The notes beneath the pieces were generated by a model. That model ran no database searches. It was not told the DNA's origin and saw only the letters and a list, made by a program, of their open reading frames with translations. A stretch of DNA of 64,000 nucleotides from Acanthochlamys bracteata (lineage: Eukaryota > Streptophyta > Magnoliopsida > Pandanales > Velloziaceae), in assembly GCA_019914995.1 (NCBI GenBank), contig CM034130.1:8432001-8496000 (forward strand). Reading direction: 5' to 3'. The position numbers were made by a program, and so were the translations under genes. Shown here one piece after another: positions 34,355 to 46,400 of this stretch (its first letter is position 1; the number at the start of each line of letters is the position of its first letter).

Positions 34355-36280
34355 TCACTGTACTTTGAGTTTCTTGAGATTGTACATCAATGACTGTAAA
34401 GCTTCCTTTATTTTGACACTGTTGGACTGCCTTACCTCCTGAGATACTTGTTGTAAGTTTTGAAGCCCACGTCCCAAGTTTGTTATCACAGGAATGGAGG
34501 GGATAGCCTCAGCCGCACATTCAATTCCATCACCATAGAGCAGCAACCCGGAGCATAGACCTACACTACATCCAAATGCAGCCCATGGAGCAAATCGAAA
34601 TGATCTTACACGTCTACGTCGCATTATCTCATAAAATGAAGTCCTCATAGCCAACAAACTAGTCCTCTCAACAGAGGCTATAATAGTATGAGTGACAGTA
34701 CGAATTTTCTCAGCCGAAAAGGTCAACTTCAAAGTCGATGTATGGGTTCCTGCGTTGGCTACACTTGGGGCGATAAGTTTCGACGGACCAAGAATCTTAG
34801 CCAATCCAATCGCAGCTGTTCTCTGGAATTGAGCCAACATAAGCTTTAAATAAACAGGAACCTTATATGATGCAATCTTTATGAGAGTGGATGCAGGGAA
34901 AACTTTTGACAAAGATGAAGCCCCGATAATTGCTGAAGCTCCTGCACTAACTGCCACCACTGGTTTATCTGCCAACAGCCTCTTTCTTTTCAAATTTTCT
35001 GCAACATGTTCTTCATTGACAGTGACATTGTTGCTTGAATAATGCAGGAAGCACTCACTAGCTAAGTCAGCAATCTCATTTGGAATTGATGTATTCCAAT
35101 GCCTCCTAATACCAGCCAGGCTACTTGCATCAACTATTGCCACAACAGAGCCAAACTTCCTTGCCTGGCTCCTAAGCATGTATGCAGAAAGAGCATGACA
35201 TTTCTCTTCAGAAGAAAGTTCAGCAAACTCCAAGTTTAATTGCTTTCTCCCACTACCCAATTTCTTCAAAGGACACCTGGCAAAATCATTCAATGCTATT
35301 CTCAGACCTTCAGCTGCAATTCTGAAGTTTTGAACCTCCGATAAAAGTTGCGGATCAACTGGTTTCCCTTCACTAACCCTGAGAAGCATGTTCTGGGCAG
35401 AGCTCAGAGCTTTTGCAATAGCTGGAAGCTCAAAAAAAATGTTATACAAGTCTGTCAGCAAAGGATATATAGATTGTGCAAATGAAGGCACCTGGTAATC
35501 CAATCCAGGCTGGCATTTCTCCGTCTGTCTATCTGCATCAGCAGTAGATAAGCCTCCATTTAACATTGACACTTCAATGCAAGGAATCAATGACTTCACT
35601 GTGTCCACATGAATTTTCCCAGTGATGCAAAACGTCCTGGGACTCGAGTACACATTTAAATGAGATTTCCCTGGAAGCAAACAAACAGGCTCTAAATGTA
35701 AGGCTAAGCTTTGTTCTCTGCTCTCATTTTTTGTCTCTGGCTGCGTGGGGCAAACATTATCATAAGGAGACTCGATAAATATAAACTTTGAATCAACCTC
35801 CTCAGCAGCTGTCTTGGCAGCCAAAAAGTGACCATAGAACCCAACTCCAAATATCTCTTGCAAAATTTGGCTGCTAGCTAATGTTTCATATTCCTGCTTA
35901 TTAAGCTTATCAAGGAAGCATCCTTTAAGCACTCCAACAGACGAAGTTGGCACATTCTTTCCTCGGTCATCTTTTGCCCTCTTCTCTTCAGACTGGATAT
36001 CAGCCAATACTGATGATGCAACTTGCGCCAGAACAGCTTTGGGCTGCACTACCTTGATCAGACATTCTGCATCCAAAGCAGATTGTTCTGAGAGGTTTTG
36101 TGCAGCTAAGACATATACCACAGAATGAGAATCAGGTTCCTGGAATGCAAACACAAACTCTTTTGTGTTTTCTGGGATTGGAAGTCTACGCACTAATTTG
36201 TTTGAAAATTTGAGATCATCAGGCTTTCTTAATGAGAATGGCCAAATACGTTGAAGCTCTGACAGTATTGTGGAAGCCAT
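34355..36280 (-). CDS. Plant-specific 641-residue protein with a degenerate TraB-like domain
   Basis: Intronless coding region of 641 residues; function unknown. The block VYVLAAQNLSEQSALDA followed by LIKVVQPKAVLAQVAS has the pattern of the TraB/PrgY opening (VYLxGTAHxSxxS...V.P..V..E), and RKFGSVVAIVDASSLAGIRRHW the pattern of its closing strand (VVAVVGxGHxxGI). At both places the family's GxxH is replaced (AAQN, DASS), so a catalytic or metal-binding role like that of Tiki/TraB proteins would be lost. The C-terminal third has hydrophobic stretches (VVAVSAGASAIIGASSL; PWAAFGCSVGLCSGLLLYG) that look like membrane segments. The long frame with no stop and the multi-exon leader argue for a real gene. 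The TraB relation is inference by motif pattern. Confidence 0.75.
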   Translation of the reverse strand: MASTILSELQRIWPFSLRKPDDLKFSNKLVRRLPIPENTKEFVFAFQEPDSHSVVYVLAAQNLSEQSALDAECLIKVVQPKAVLAQVASSVLADIQSEEKRAKDDRGKNVPTSSVGVLKGCFLDKLNKQEYETLASSQILQEIFGVGFYGHFLAAKTAAEEVDSKFIFIESPYDNVCPTQPETKNESREQSLALHLEPVCLLPGKSHLNVYSSPRTFCITGKIHVDTVKSLIPCIEVSMLNGGLSTADADRQTEKCQPGLDYQVPSFAQSIYPLLTDLYNIFFELPAIAKALSSAQNMLLRVSEGKPVDPQLLSEVQNFRIAAEGLRIALNDFARCPLKKLGSGRKQLNLEFAELSSEEKCHALSAYMLRSQARKFGSVVAIVDASSLAGIRRHWNTSIPNEIADLASECFLHYSSNNVTVNEEHVAENLKRKRLLADKPVVAVSAGASAIIGASSLSKVFPASTLIKIASYKVPVYLKLMLAQFQRTAAIGLAKILGPSKLIAPSVANAGTHTSTLKLTFSAEKIRTVTHTIIASVERTSLLAMRTSFYEIMRRRRVRSFRFAPWAAFGCSVGLCSGLLLYGDGIECAAEAIPSIPVITNLGRGLQNLQQVSQEVRQSNSVKIKEALQSLMYNLKKLKVQ

Positions 36281-36318
36281 GCATTGAACATCACTGGTAA
36301 GTTGAAGGATCCGGTCAT
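36229..36318 (-). promoter_or_regulatory. Upstream ORF overlapping the start of the 641-residue protein
   Basis: A 29-codon ORF (MTGSFNLPVMFNAW... to TAA) begins 38 nt before the main ATG in another frame and runs 50 nt into the coding region. A third ATG (ATGCATGG) lies only 4 nt before the main start in the remaining frame. If the leader is spliced as read, scanning ribosomes meet these first, so translation of the main frame may be held down. Confidence 0.5.
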
Positions 36319-37490
36319 CAGGGTTTAAGGATCAGCATTAGCAGGTAGAACCTGCAAAATGCAAATAAGAAAGATATTTTCTTAAAACCTAGAAAATTTT
36401 GTAAATCCTAAACGCTTCTCTATGCCATAAGATAACTCAATAAAAAGTTAAAGAAGTAATATGATACTTTACTCTTGTCTTACCAGCACTTGGTAATTAA
36501 AGTGAGAAAGTATCTGCTAAAAGAAAAACTAATTATTGGCTTTATCCTTCCTCTTTAACAGCAAAGGACATCGCAAAACTTACTGATACATGATTGCAAG
36601 TGTATACACTTATCCTTCCTATATTCAGCTGTAAAGTTTTAAGGTTTAACTTGACTGCAAAGATTTAAGCTTATAATCAAGATAGCTCAATCAAGCTTAT
36701 CAAACTAAAATCAACAAAGAAAGTTCATGAGCTAACAATATACAATAAGAAAAGACTTCATTACCAGCTTTCTTTAAACCAGAAATCTTGAGCAGCTTTT
36801 GGACTTCCCTCCAAGCTAGAGCTGATCCAACCTGGAAAAAGCAGTAAGATTCAACTGTAAAACCTCAAAACAAAAAAGTAAACAAAAACAACCATCCAGA
36901 TGATTATAATCCGCATAACAACAACCGCAACAATCACATAAACAATAACAACACAACCAGAACAAGTTTCTCATCGATATCAATCAAAATTCACAAAGAA
37001 AACAAAAGGGAAAAAAAGTAATCCTAACAACAACTTGAAACTAAAAATTCAGATTACAAGATTACATAAAAAAGTATTGTAGTACCAAGTTGAATCAGAT
37101 CTATCAATTAACCCAAAATCAACAAGAACGAAAAACAACCAAGAGTTATCCTAAGCACTCCTACCGTTGAACTCCAGAGATTCAAAAAGAGAACCAAAAG
37201 TTGAACAGAGCTGAAAATAAAGGGAAATTAATCAAATTACACTCTATGACGACCTTGATTTGAGTGAGGGATTAGAGATTTTAGAAGAAGGTCGGATGGA
37301 TTGGAAAACGCGAGCGGCACAGGGGACTGGAAGAGAAGGAGGTGAGGGAGAAGCGAACAAGATCGGCGACCAAACGGCGGGGATCGTGCGTGCGATAGTG
37401 AGAGGGAGAGACGGGCTTGCCGGGAGAGAAAAAAGAAAGAACTCGACGAAAGTGGACCGAAAATCCCTTCCGGCTACTTCGGTCGAAAGT
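36281..37490 (-). other. Spliced 5' leader of the 641-residue gene (predicted)
   Basis: Two leader exons are delimited by good GT-AG sites: 36351-36281 (acceptor TTTTGCAG) and 36831-36765 (acceptor TTTTTCCAG, donor CTGGTAATG). A first leader exon should lie in the higher-GC patch at about 37200-37490. Exon ends upstream are not determined. The exon at 36765-36831 is open in one frame (VGSALAWREVQKLLKISGL) but has no ATG and no in-frame link to the main start. Confidence 0.45.
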
Positions 37491-37499
37491 CACTCCATT

Positions 37500-37911
37500 G
37501 TAAACAAAGAATAAAGATTTACTTTTGATAAACTTAAGTTTGAAAAAAAGTTTACAAAATTAAATTAAAAACTCAAAATATTTAATAAATTTTTTATTAT
37601 ATTAATTTTATATTAATAATAAGTTTTAAAATTATAATAAAAAATATTTGAAAATATAAATTTGTGATGAAAAAAATAAGCTCAAACGCAATCATGAAAG
37701 CGTCCTTCTGCTGCCTGTTAGCAGAAAAGATGTAAGTTGGAACTTGATCAATAAAAACGCGCACACAAGATGAAAACCAAGTAACCAACCGGACGATAAT
37801 TGCGAAATATGACTTTTAGTAGACCCATATTGCAAATGTTACGAAGATATTTATTGTACTTCTCTGCTTTCCGCGAGTGGTCTTCCGTTTTCTTCTACCG
37901 CGATCACGGCG
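37500..37911. other. Short AT-rich intergenic segment between divergent genes
   Basis: About 400 bp shared by the divergent leader at 37490 (-) and the gene starting at 37912 (+). AT-rich in 37510-37690. It must hold the promoters of both genes or act as a bidirectional promoter. No clear TATA box chosen. Confidence 0.5.
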
Positions 37912-40900
37912 ATGACCGCTGTCTTCTCCACTGCCTCACTCTCTATCTCTCTTCACCTCTACCGAAACCCTTACCCTAACACTGATCTCAATATCTCATT
38001 CGCTTCCATCTTTCCCAGCCGCAGGCGCCTCCGGCGAACACGCAAACAACTCAAACCAATTCCGCCGTCTACCCACCACCAGAGCCACTCTCTCGATTCC
38101 CATTCCGTTTCCCGTTTAGCTTCTTGCTATGAGTCGCGTTTCCGAAAATTCGTCTCTGACGGTGAGAACGCATTCGAAGATCTCCGCACCGCCGTTAAAG
38201 TTGACGACGGTGGGCGTGTTATCTTTTCCTTCCGGAAGTCTTCGCTTCTCTACTTCAGGAACTTTCTTGTCTGGATCTTCGTGGTTGTTTTCGTTTTCAG
38301 AGCGGTTGGTTTCACATGGTGGAGACGGCGATGGTGGTTGTGGTTTGGTGGAGATCAGGTGGTGGTGAAGAGGGATCGAAGCCTTGGTGGAAAAGAAGTT
38401 GTTGTTGGGAGGAGAAATGAAAGTAGTAGTAGAAACGAAAAAGTGAGTGAAGGGAGTTCTAATTTTGACAAAAGATTAAATAATCACTTTTATTCAGCTT
38501 ATGAAGGATTTGGAAGGGATAATTTCGAGAGAAGAGCAGTGAAGATAGGTGATGACTTGCCCGATTGGTGGCCGGAGATTGTTAAGAAACCAGTGGGCTC
38601 CTCTGGGAAGGAAGAGTTACAGAGGGAAGCTAACAGATTAGTTAGAGGTTAGAGTTCCTAAGCAAAATTTCAAATCAATGCTTTTATTCTTGTTGTTTGG
38701 GTAGGATACTTAAGTTTTATCTTCGAGTTTCTAGAGCTCATATATTCGTTTTGCTGCAGGTAACTTCCTAAGCAGATTTAACTTTGCAGTTGTTAACTTG
38801 CGCTTTCTTCCTCAACTTCACTAGTACAATTGTTTAATTTCCAGCGATCATGGATAGCAGAATGAGCGGAGGGGATTATAAGGGTGATGATATAATTCAA
38901 GTCAGTGCTTTTGTGATCTTTATGGTCTCCGGACATCATATGCATTGTTATTAGTGTTAATTATATGATAACCCTATATTTAGCACCAACTACAACTTAG
39001 TAAATGTATAGTGATGAAAACTTCGAGTCTTCAACTAGTAAATTTTTCGTTTTAGTTACTGCAGATAAACATGCTATTGGCTTGGTCATGTTTATGCTTG
39101 GACTTTTAAGTTCGATAACAATCCGAGTTCATCTTGCAAAGTTCTTTCCTCTATCAGTTTGTACATTTCAATATGCACATGATGTTCGTAGAAGTACTTT
39201 ACATGTTTCATTGCTGTGTTTAGTTTCTACAAGTATTTTATCCTTTGATGTTGTTCTTCATGCAATATTCGGCGCAATCTTTCTTACTCTTTCTGTTGGA
39301 AAGCAGCTTCGTGAGATATGCAAGAGCTCAGGCGCAAGGGTCTCATTTGAAACTGCCAATGCACGTGACTCGTTTTACCGGGCAGCTATAGAATATGTAG
39401 TTAACCAGTGTTGCAGGTGTGACTTTCTAATTTATACTTTTCTAAAGGAATTATTTGTACTGGCCTACTTACTGCTTTTGTCTTTCAAATTGGTGTGTAT
39501 ACTTTATAATATGACTTCATATTTTCTAAATTATTTCCTTTCGTCCATGTTTTCTTCAAGCTCTTCAGTGTAATGCAGCCAGCTGTTCAAGTTGATGGTG
39601 AGGACGCCAAACAATTCATTGCAGGACTCGCTGATAATATTGGCCTTGATAATTTTCGTGCAGCTAGACTTGTAAAGGCAGCTGTCGCAGCAAGAACACG
39701 TTCATTGTTCTTACAGTCGTGGGTAGTAATTGATCACTATATAGTTACAATTCTATGAATGCTGATTTTTGTATGCTGAACTGAGCTGGTAAACCTTTTC
39801 TTTTGTTCAGGCATTCGAAGCCCAAGGGAGAAGAGCTGAAGGATTAAAGGAGCTAGCTAAGATCTGTCAAATCCATCAGTTGTTCCCTCCTGGAAATGGC
39901 TCAGTATGTGTTTATTGATTACTGATGTTGCATTTTCCCTTTGCTTTTAGTCCATTCCCTCAGCAACTACATGTTTGTATCTTTCTTTGTTTAGATGACG
40001 TGACTCATGTCATGTTGGCATTCTTATGCTAGTGGAACTATCATCAAGGAACTTTAGAAATAGCTGCAAAGAATCTTAGGCTAGTAGTTGACTTTCAGAT
40101 CTATGTTATTGAATGTGTTTGGAATTTCTGGTTGATGTGTGTACCTATTGGCTTACAGAAGCCACATACATTATAAATGGAAATATGGGTTATCTTTTCG
40201 CTTTTACTTTTCAAATTTTATGATATTAGATCTCTCACAAGAGTAATAACTGATATGGAGATTTGCTCAATCATTGCCATTCAAGATAGTTAATTTGTCA
40301 AGCAATAGAATAATGCATCAAGCCTCTCAGTCAAGTAGGTCTTGTTATCAACTTTCATGGAATTGGCAGCTAGCTAAATTTATAGTTGTGTTATGATATT
40401 GCAGACTAACTGGCTGATTTAGGATGGTCTTAAACTTGATGATTCAGTCGATGTCAAGTCCTGCTTGAAGCTTTACTGGAGCTTGCATTTGCTGCCAAAA
40501 ATACATGAGATTGAACTGCATATTTTATGAATATGGTCTTCTGGCAATCGCAAATCATTGTTTCTCTTTCTCCCTATAGTTTCTTTGTTACTGTTTACTC
40601 GTCTTCACTCTGTGGTGAGTCCTGATCATCATGACTGATAGTTCTATGGGTGGTTTCTGCTTTGTCTACCATGAAATGTTATAGTCAACAGCTGACTGGT
40701 CATGTTTGGTAAATAAACAGATTGTAGATATCCCAAATTTCCTAACTAGTATTTTTTGCAAGTCCATGCCATATGGTAAGTACTAATTTTTCTTTGGTGG
40801 AAATGTTTGATTTTAAATTAAGGATCTGTTTGGGGGTAGATATTGGAAATGTTAAGCTTACAGTGAAATGTATGTGGCCTTACTGTAGATCTTCAGAATT

Positions 40901-41414
40901 AACTTGATGCTGAGCTTTACAGGCTGAAATGGAGATGGTGGCTAGCAACCTTAGCAAGAGTTTAGTGGTTGAACAAAGGAAACACCTGTTAACTTTATTG
41001 CGGTTGGTTTGTGGTTCTGAAGGCCAGAGAGCTGCAGCAGAGGCACTTGGCCTTGTAAGCAAATGACTTTTGCCATAAATTAATTTTCTAGTATGATCTC
41101 AATCAGTTTTATTTCTTTTATTCATACCCAATGCATCAATTATCTGTGGAATTAAGGCTTGCTTCAAAAAAGTGACCTCGTACTGTACTAGATCAAACTG
41201 AGAAGTCCTGGTTGTCCATGACTTCAAAGCACATGTATTAAGTAGTTCAATTTTATGATAGCTGTTGACTTACAGCACAACTGGTAACTTAGCATAATTG
41301 TCGGTACCTATCTAGATGCGATTATTGTATTGAAACCATATCAAATGTTCAAAGTCGATTCATTTTATTTCTTTGTAGGTGAACACCTCTGAATCCAAAG
41401 GTCCTGCTGCGTAA
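37912..41414 (+). CDS. Plastid-type membrane protein of unknown function, 438 residues
   Basis: I do not recognise the family. Seven exons agree in phase: 37912-38647, 38845-38900, 39307-39416, 39569-39722, 39811-39903, 40923-41054, 41379-41414. The N-terminus (MTAVFSTASLSISLHLYRNP, then RRRLRRTRKQ) is Ser/Arg-rich and almost free of acidic residues, as in chloroplast transit peptides. One strong hydrophobic segment, YFRNFLVWIFVVVFVFRAVGF (about residues 113-133), should cross a membrane. The region after it is basic; LPDWWPEIVKKP is a conserved-looking motif. The C-terminal half is helical and soluble: FRAARLVKAAVAARTRSLF, then AQGRRAEGLKELAKIC and EQRKHLLTLLRLVCG. Plastid envelope or thylakoid location is an inference. 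Intact; all junctions canonical. Confidence 0.85.
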
Positions 41415-43446
41415 ATATTAAATTGGATCGAAGTAATCTTCCGTCTATTGATGTTGCAAATCATCAGAATTATTCTTTTTTTCTTCTTTTTTCTTTAAGA
41501 TTATCTTTTGTACTTCAAATCTATCATTCATGTATCCACTTTTATAATTGTGGTATTACACGTTTGAGCTGAGCTGACAAAAATGTAGCACCGTTGGAAT
41601 GACAAATTATTACTATGCAACTTTCCCTGGTTCATAGTATGCATTATACAACTATTTCTACTCTATTCAAACAGTTTCACTGGTTGGAGTTCTTAGTATT
41701 CGGGTTTGCTATGTTGGAACTAAACCAAATATTGCATTGACGTGTCTTACATAGTTATGATGATCAGTAAATACTGAATCTCTTCTTATACATGCTGGTA
41801 AATAAAGGATTAGGCTTTACTGGAATACTCCTGTGAACGTTATTTGCGTTGTGTTTCGTTTCTGATATTTGGAGGAAACAAAATCATTGAAGGATTAAAA
41901 CGGGATGAATATTGTTATCCTTTATGTGCAACTATTACCTACTTCTATTCTGCCCATGTTAATAAGTATTTTAAGAAACAAAATCACATGAAAGTTTATC
42001 ATTTATATGGTTGTTATCTTCACTCATAGTCCCATTTATTCGCAGCAGTCTTCACTATCCAAAGGGAGAGAAGCAATGGCGGTTTTCAAGCTTGCCCTTT
42101 ATATCTTCTGTTGCCTTGGTTTCTTTATATTTGTCTGCAGCAGCTGCTATAAGCCTGACGTCACTCTCCTAAAATTTGCGGCAAAATGAAAGCTTCTTCT
42201 TCTGGTCCTTTTCAGCCAATTGAGTAGCTACATGGAAAAAGTTTTATTTACAAATTTCCAATATTTCCATGAGTAGTAGCCGGGGACTTCCAAAGGCAAA
42301 GAGATCATTCGTTCTCATCTTCATCATTTTATTACATCAAACCTCTCTAAATCATTCATTCGATCTTATTAAACTTTTATCTGCATCATCATTCGATCAT
42401 CAACCTCTTCATATTCTCACTCTTCTTCTATCCTAGAGTTTCTTTTTTCTGGCCGATCAAACCATCACGGCAAGCAACACGGGGGTACAATTGTATGGGT
42501 TTGGACTTGCGAATATTGGAAATGCCTTCATACTTTTTAAATTATTAAATAATTTTATAAATCATTATAGAAATTTTATTAAAAGATATAAAATAAAAAT
42601 TGATATAAAAGGTAATTGAAAATCAAATCCAAACGTATGAAATATCCATGTATTTTTTTCTATAAATTTTTTTTTGACAAATGTCCTACTTGATGCTTGA
42701 CGAGCAGCTTTTCGTTTAATATTATAGCAGGCTTATACTTTGTAGTCCCCCTTTTGAATACACTAGCTTCTTGCCCGTGAGATGCACGTATGTATTTGTT
42801 AGTGTTAACTTGGCATCATCATTGTATGATTTGATGAACGAACATATGTTGCATATAAAATATATAAGAATGAAGAAGACTGACCGACTATGATTACAAA
42901 TCCACAAAGCCATCTGTAAGTTTATGCTAATTTCATGTCTTCCTCAAGCGGCATGCCGTCAGTTTTCCTAGAAGCACTTTTCTGTGTCTCGCTCAAGTCA
43001 GCTGGCCAAGAATCTGAAGTACTGAACATTAGAAAAAAGTTAATTATAAACACAAGAATTGAGCTGAAAGGCTCGCCAGCAGAAACAATCTGTAGATAAA
43101 AGCTCCGCCAAAGTACAAACATTACTTTACAGCTCTAAATTCATGATATCAGTGAACAGCAGTGCCACAGTACCAATATTCCGTTGAACAACATAATACA
43201 AGTCGCAGTTCACAGAATTCACAAAACCATCTCATGTACCATAACTCATCATCTCCTATTCTGAGCAGCTTAACAATCATTGATGTAAATCACCACTCCT
43301 GCAAGACAGAAATAAGGGGCCTATAGGAACTATGTTCTGCAATTATTTTTCAAATAGGCCAATTTAGACGAACAAAAAGAATGAGATCAGCTCCTCAAAA
43401 CCCCACGCAAGATATGGATGAGTTGAATGTCTTGAGACTTCTTTTC
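41415..43446. other. Spacer between convergent genes
   Basis: About 2 kb between two 3' ends. Contains a MITE-like unit at 42493-42639. A 37-codon ORF at 42076-42189 encodes a hydrophobic peptide (MAVFKLALYIFCCLGFF...) without recognisable relatives and is not called as a gene. Confidence 0.55.
42493..42639. mobile_element. Short MITE-like inverted-repeat unit
   Basis: Left end GTATGGGTTTGGACTTG and right end CAAATCCAAACGTATG are inverted with few mismatches, enclosing AT-rich non-coding DNA; about 147 bp. Family and target duplication are unclear. Confidence 0.45.
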
Positions 43447-46400
43447 CTAAGTTTCAGGAGTAGGAGCAACATCAGCAGGAGGCCCAGGAGCCTGCTTTGG
43501 CTGAGAAAGCAGCGGTGTCAATGCCTTTACCACAATGCTCATATTTGGTCTAAACTCGGCCTCATATTGGACACAAAGTGCTGCGACTGCTGCGAGCTGC
43601 AGGAAGTGAACTATCTTCAGTACCAAGAAAAACAAAACAAACACCCGCCGAATAAGATGATAAAGAAGGAAAAATACCTTAGCGACTCCTTTAGGCGGGT
43701 AATCTCCACCTAGCTTTGGATCTACACATTGCTTTACCTTATCTTCACTTAGTCTTGGAGTTGCCTACAAAGGGGAAAATATGAACAAAGTTTAGGAGCT
43801 TCCTCAATTCACTAGAATATAACATAACAATAAAGCAATATTGACACCAGTTCACATTCTAAAACATCTGACTAATTCACTCTATTTATACTCCATATGT
43901 GACAAAATTTACTCTTCTTTATTTCCGTTTCCAGGTTTACAAAGGGACAACAAAAATACCTCTCATCTGAACCCCCAACCAATATAAAGAGAAAATTTTC
44001 CGCATCTAGGTTACCACGTAGGACAAAAATATTCAGTCAGTCAACCAAAACTTGAGAACTGACGTTCACTCTAAGAAGCGATTGAATTTTACGTTAGGCA
44101 CAACCAGTGTCCACCTTACTACTTTGAATGATTTATGACCTGCTTTGTACTTAACTATGACCTGCTTATGTCGGAACTATGATCTGTTTTGTTGATCTAG
44201 GTGGAACATGGAGTTAGACACTAGCTGGGACGCATAGCAATGCTGTAAAATTTTAAAGCAGCCATTATCATGGATCAGTTGCATATGACATGAAACAAAT
44301 TTTACTGAAGTGCTTGCGACAACACAATAAGCAAAGTAAGATACACAGCTAAAAAGAACACATATTAATACTAAGAGACCACAATCAGGTTAGAAATCAG
44401 AAAAGGCTTACCCAAGTAACCAGACTCTGCTGCCCTCTAGGCATTGTGTGATCAACGGGTTTCCTCCCTGTCAAAAGCTCCAAAAGAACAACACCAAAGC
44501 TATATACATCACTTTTCTGAGTCAGCTGCCCAGTCATAGCATACCTGACATATTAAGTTTCAACATATCCATCAGAAACCCTCCATTTTTTCAAATAAAT
44601 TATGAATAATAATCTAAAAAAAGTTCATGCCAAAATCATTATATTCATTACAAAATTCCTACAAACTTGCGTAATTTACCAAGCTCTGATAGAAAACAAG
44701 ACTAACAAACACCAGTATACATAGACATAGCATGCTGAGAAAGCTTGTGAGATATCTTGTGAAGTAGACAACTGATCAATGAAGGACTACAATTCCGACA
44801 TACAATACACAACCATATCTAGGTTGCAAGTCCTAATATATTTCCAGCGAAGATAGCAGTAAATCTGAAATGTCATCAACATATGCTGGCATTACGACAT
44901 GTAGCGTAACTTAATTTTATTTTTGGATCTCTAGCATCAGCGTACAAAAATTGATGCCCAAGTATCTATCAGAAGCAAATAATGATAAGCTCATCTAAAG
45001 AACAGAAGTATAAGTAATACTAACACCATAATGGTAGACTACGATGGAGTGTATTCTAGTGGAAATTTCTTTTGACACTAGTAACCGATATGATAAGGAA
45101 TCAAGCAGTAGCTCAGAAACGAAAAAGCAGAACTCATGGAATACACAAGTACAGAACACTTGAAAAAACTGTAACATATTAAGAATAACCTATAAGAGAA
45201 TTTGAGCCTATGAACCTTCGAAGTTTTCTATACTCACTCTGGTGCATGGTAACCAAATGTTCCCAAAACACGGGTAGAATGGAGCCTTGCAGCCATATCA
45301 GGAGCTTGATTTGAAAGATTGAAATCCGCAATTTTTGCTTTAAAATCCTCAAACAAAAGAACATTACTTGATCTGATATCACGGTGAATTATAGAAGGTT
45401 GAACCTTTTCATGAAGATACTCCAAACCCTTAGCTGCATCAATAGCAATCCTTACTCGTTGTTGCCAGCTAAGCACAGGACCAGGTTTTGCACCTTGGAC
45501 TCCCTTTCTACCTGAAGTTTAGACAATATGTTATTTTTTAGCATATAGTTCCCAAATATGACAAAACACAAAATATAAGCTATCTATACAAGAGCAGGTA
45601 ACACCAAAGCTTACCATGCAATACATCATGCAAAGAACCCATAGTTGCGAATTCATATGCCAACAGCCGGAGATCACCTTGAACACAATATCCAAGTAGC
45701 TGAACAAAATTGTCATGCTTCAATCTTGATACCATGGCTACCTGATATATCCAAACAACATGTTTAGTTTAAAATGTCAAAAAACCAGATCCTACAGAAC
45801 TACATAATTGCTGCATATTTCCTTTTGAAACACAAAAAAGTAAAGTTCATGTTAGAAGGAAGTGATGACCTGGGTAAGAAACTCAGCACTGGGGTCAGGC
45901 TCCGATGCTGCATCAAGCTTCTTTAGAGCTACTTGCTTCTCATTATTCAGGACAGCGTAGTACACCCTACCATACGATCCTTCTCCAACTAAAGACTTTG
46001 ATCCAAAGTTGTCAGTCTTCTCTTTTAGTTCATCTAAAGACAATTCCGGAACTTCAATTGGAGGAGATGTCCTTTCAGTTTCACTTTTTGGCACTGCAGA
46101 AAGCTTGGAACCCTTCCGTATTCCTGAATCAACCAAAAAACTATGTGAGAAGAAAGGACAAGAGAACATAATTAACTACAGCAACCTATAACTTGGGTTA
46201 TGTTGTGCTATCTTGCCTGGTATATTAATTAAGCATAACTAAGTCGATAATAAATTGCAAAGAAATATAATGTACTATTAAGGCACACATGTATTTACAA
46301 GAATAGTTCTCGGTCCTGTGGTTTGATTATCAGCATCTAACTTATATCATTTGCATTCATAATCAACAATCTCTTACACAAGCCCAATAATACGTTGCAA

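Noticed and set aside
36765-36831. Open leader exon (VGSALAWREVQ...) as a possible coding exon of another gene
   Set aside because: There is no ATG upstream in frame that I could find, and after splicing to 36351 the frame stops at once; treated as a leader exon.
39004-39573. 189-codon plus-strand open frame with hydrophobic runs
   Set aside because: It is intron and exon 3 of the plastid-protein gene read through; only 39307-39416 fits the gene's phase and splice sites.
42076-42189. 37-codon ORF with a hydrophobic, signal-like peptide
   Set aside because: No recognisable relatives, no clear promoter, and lies in a spacer between two 3' ends; such short frames are expected by chance.
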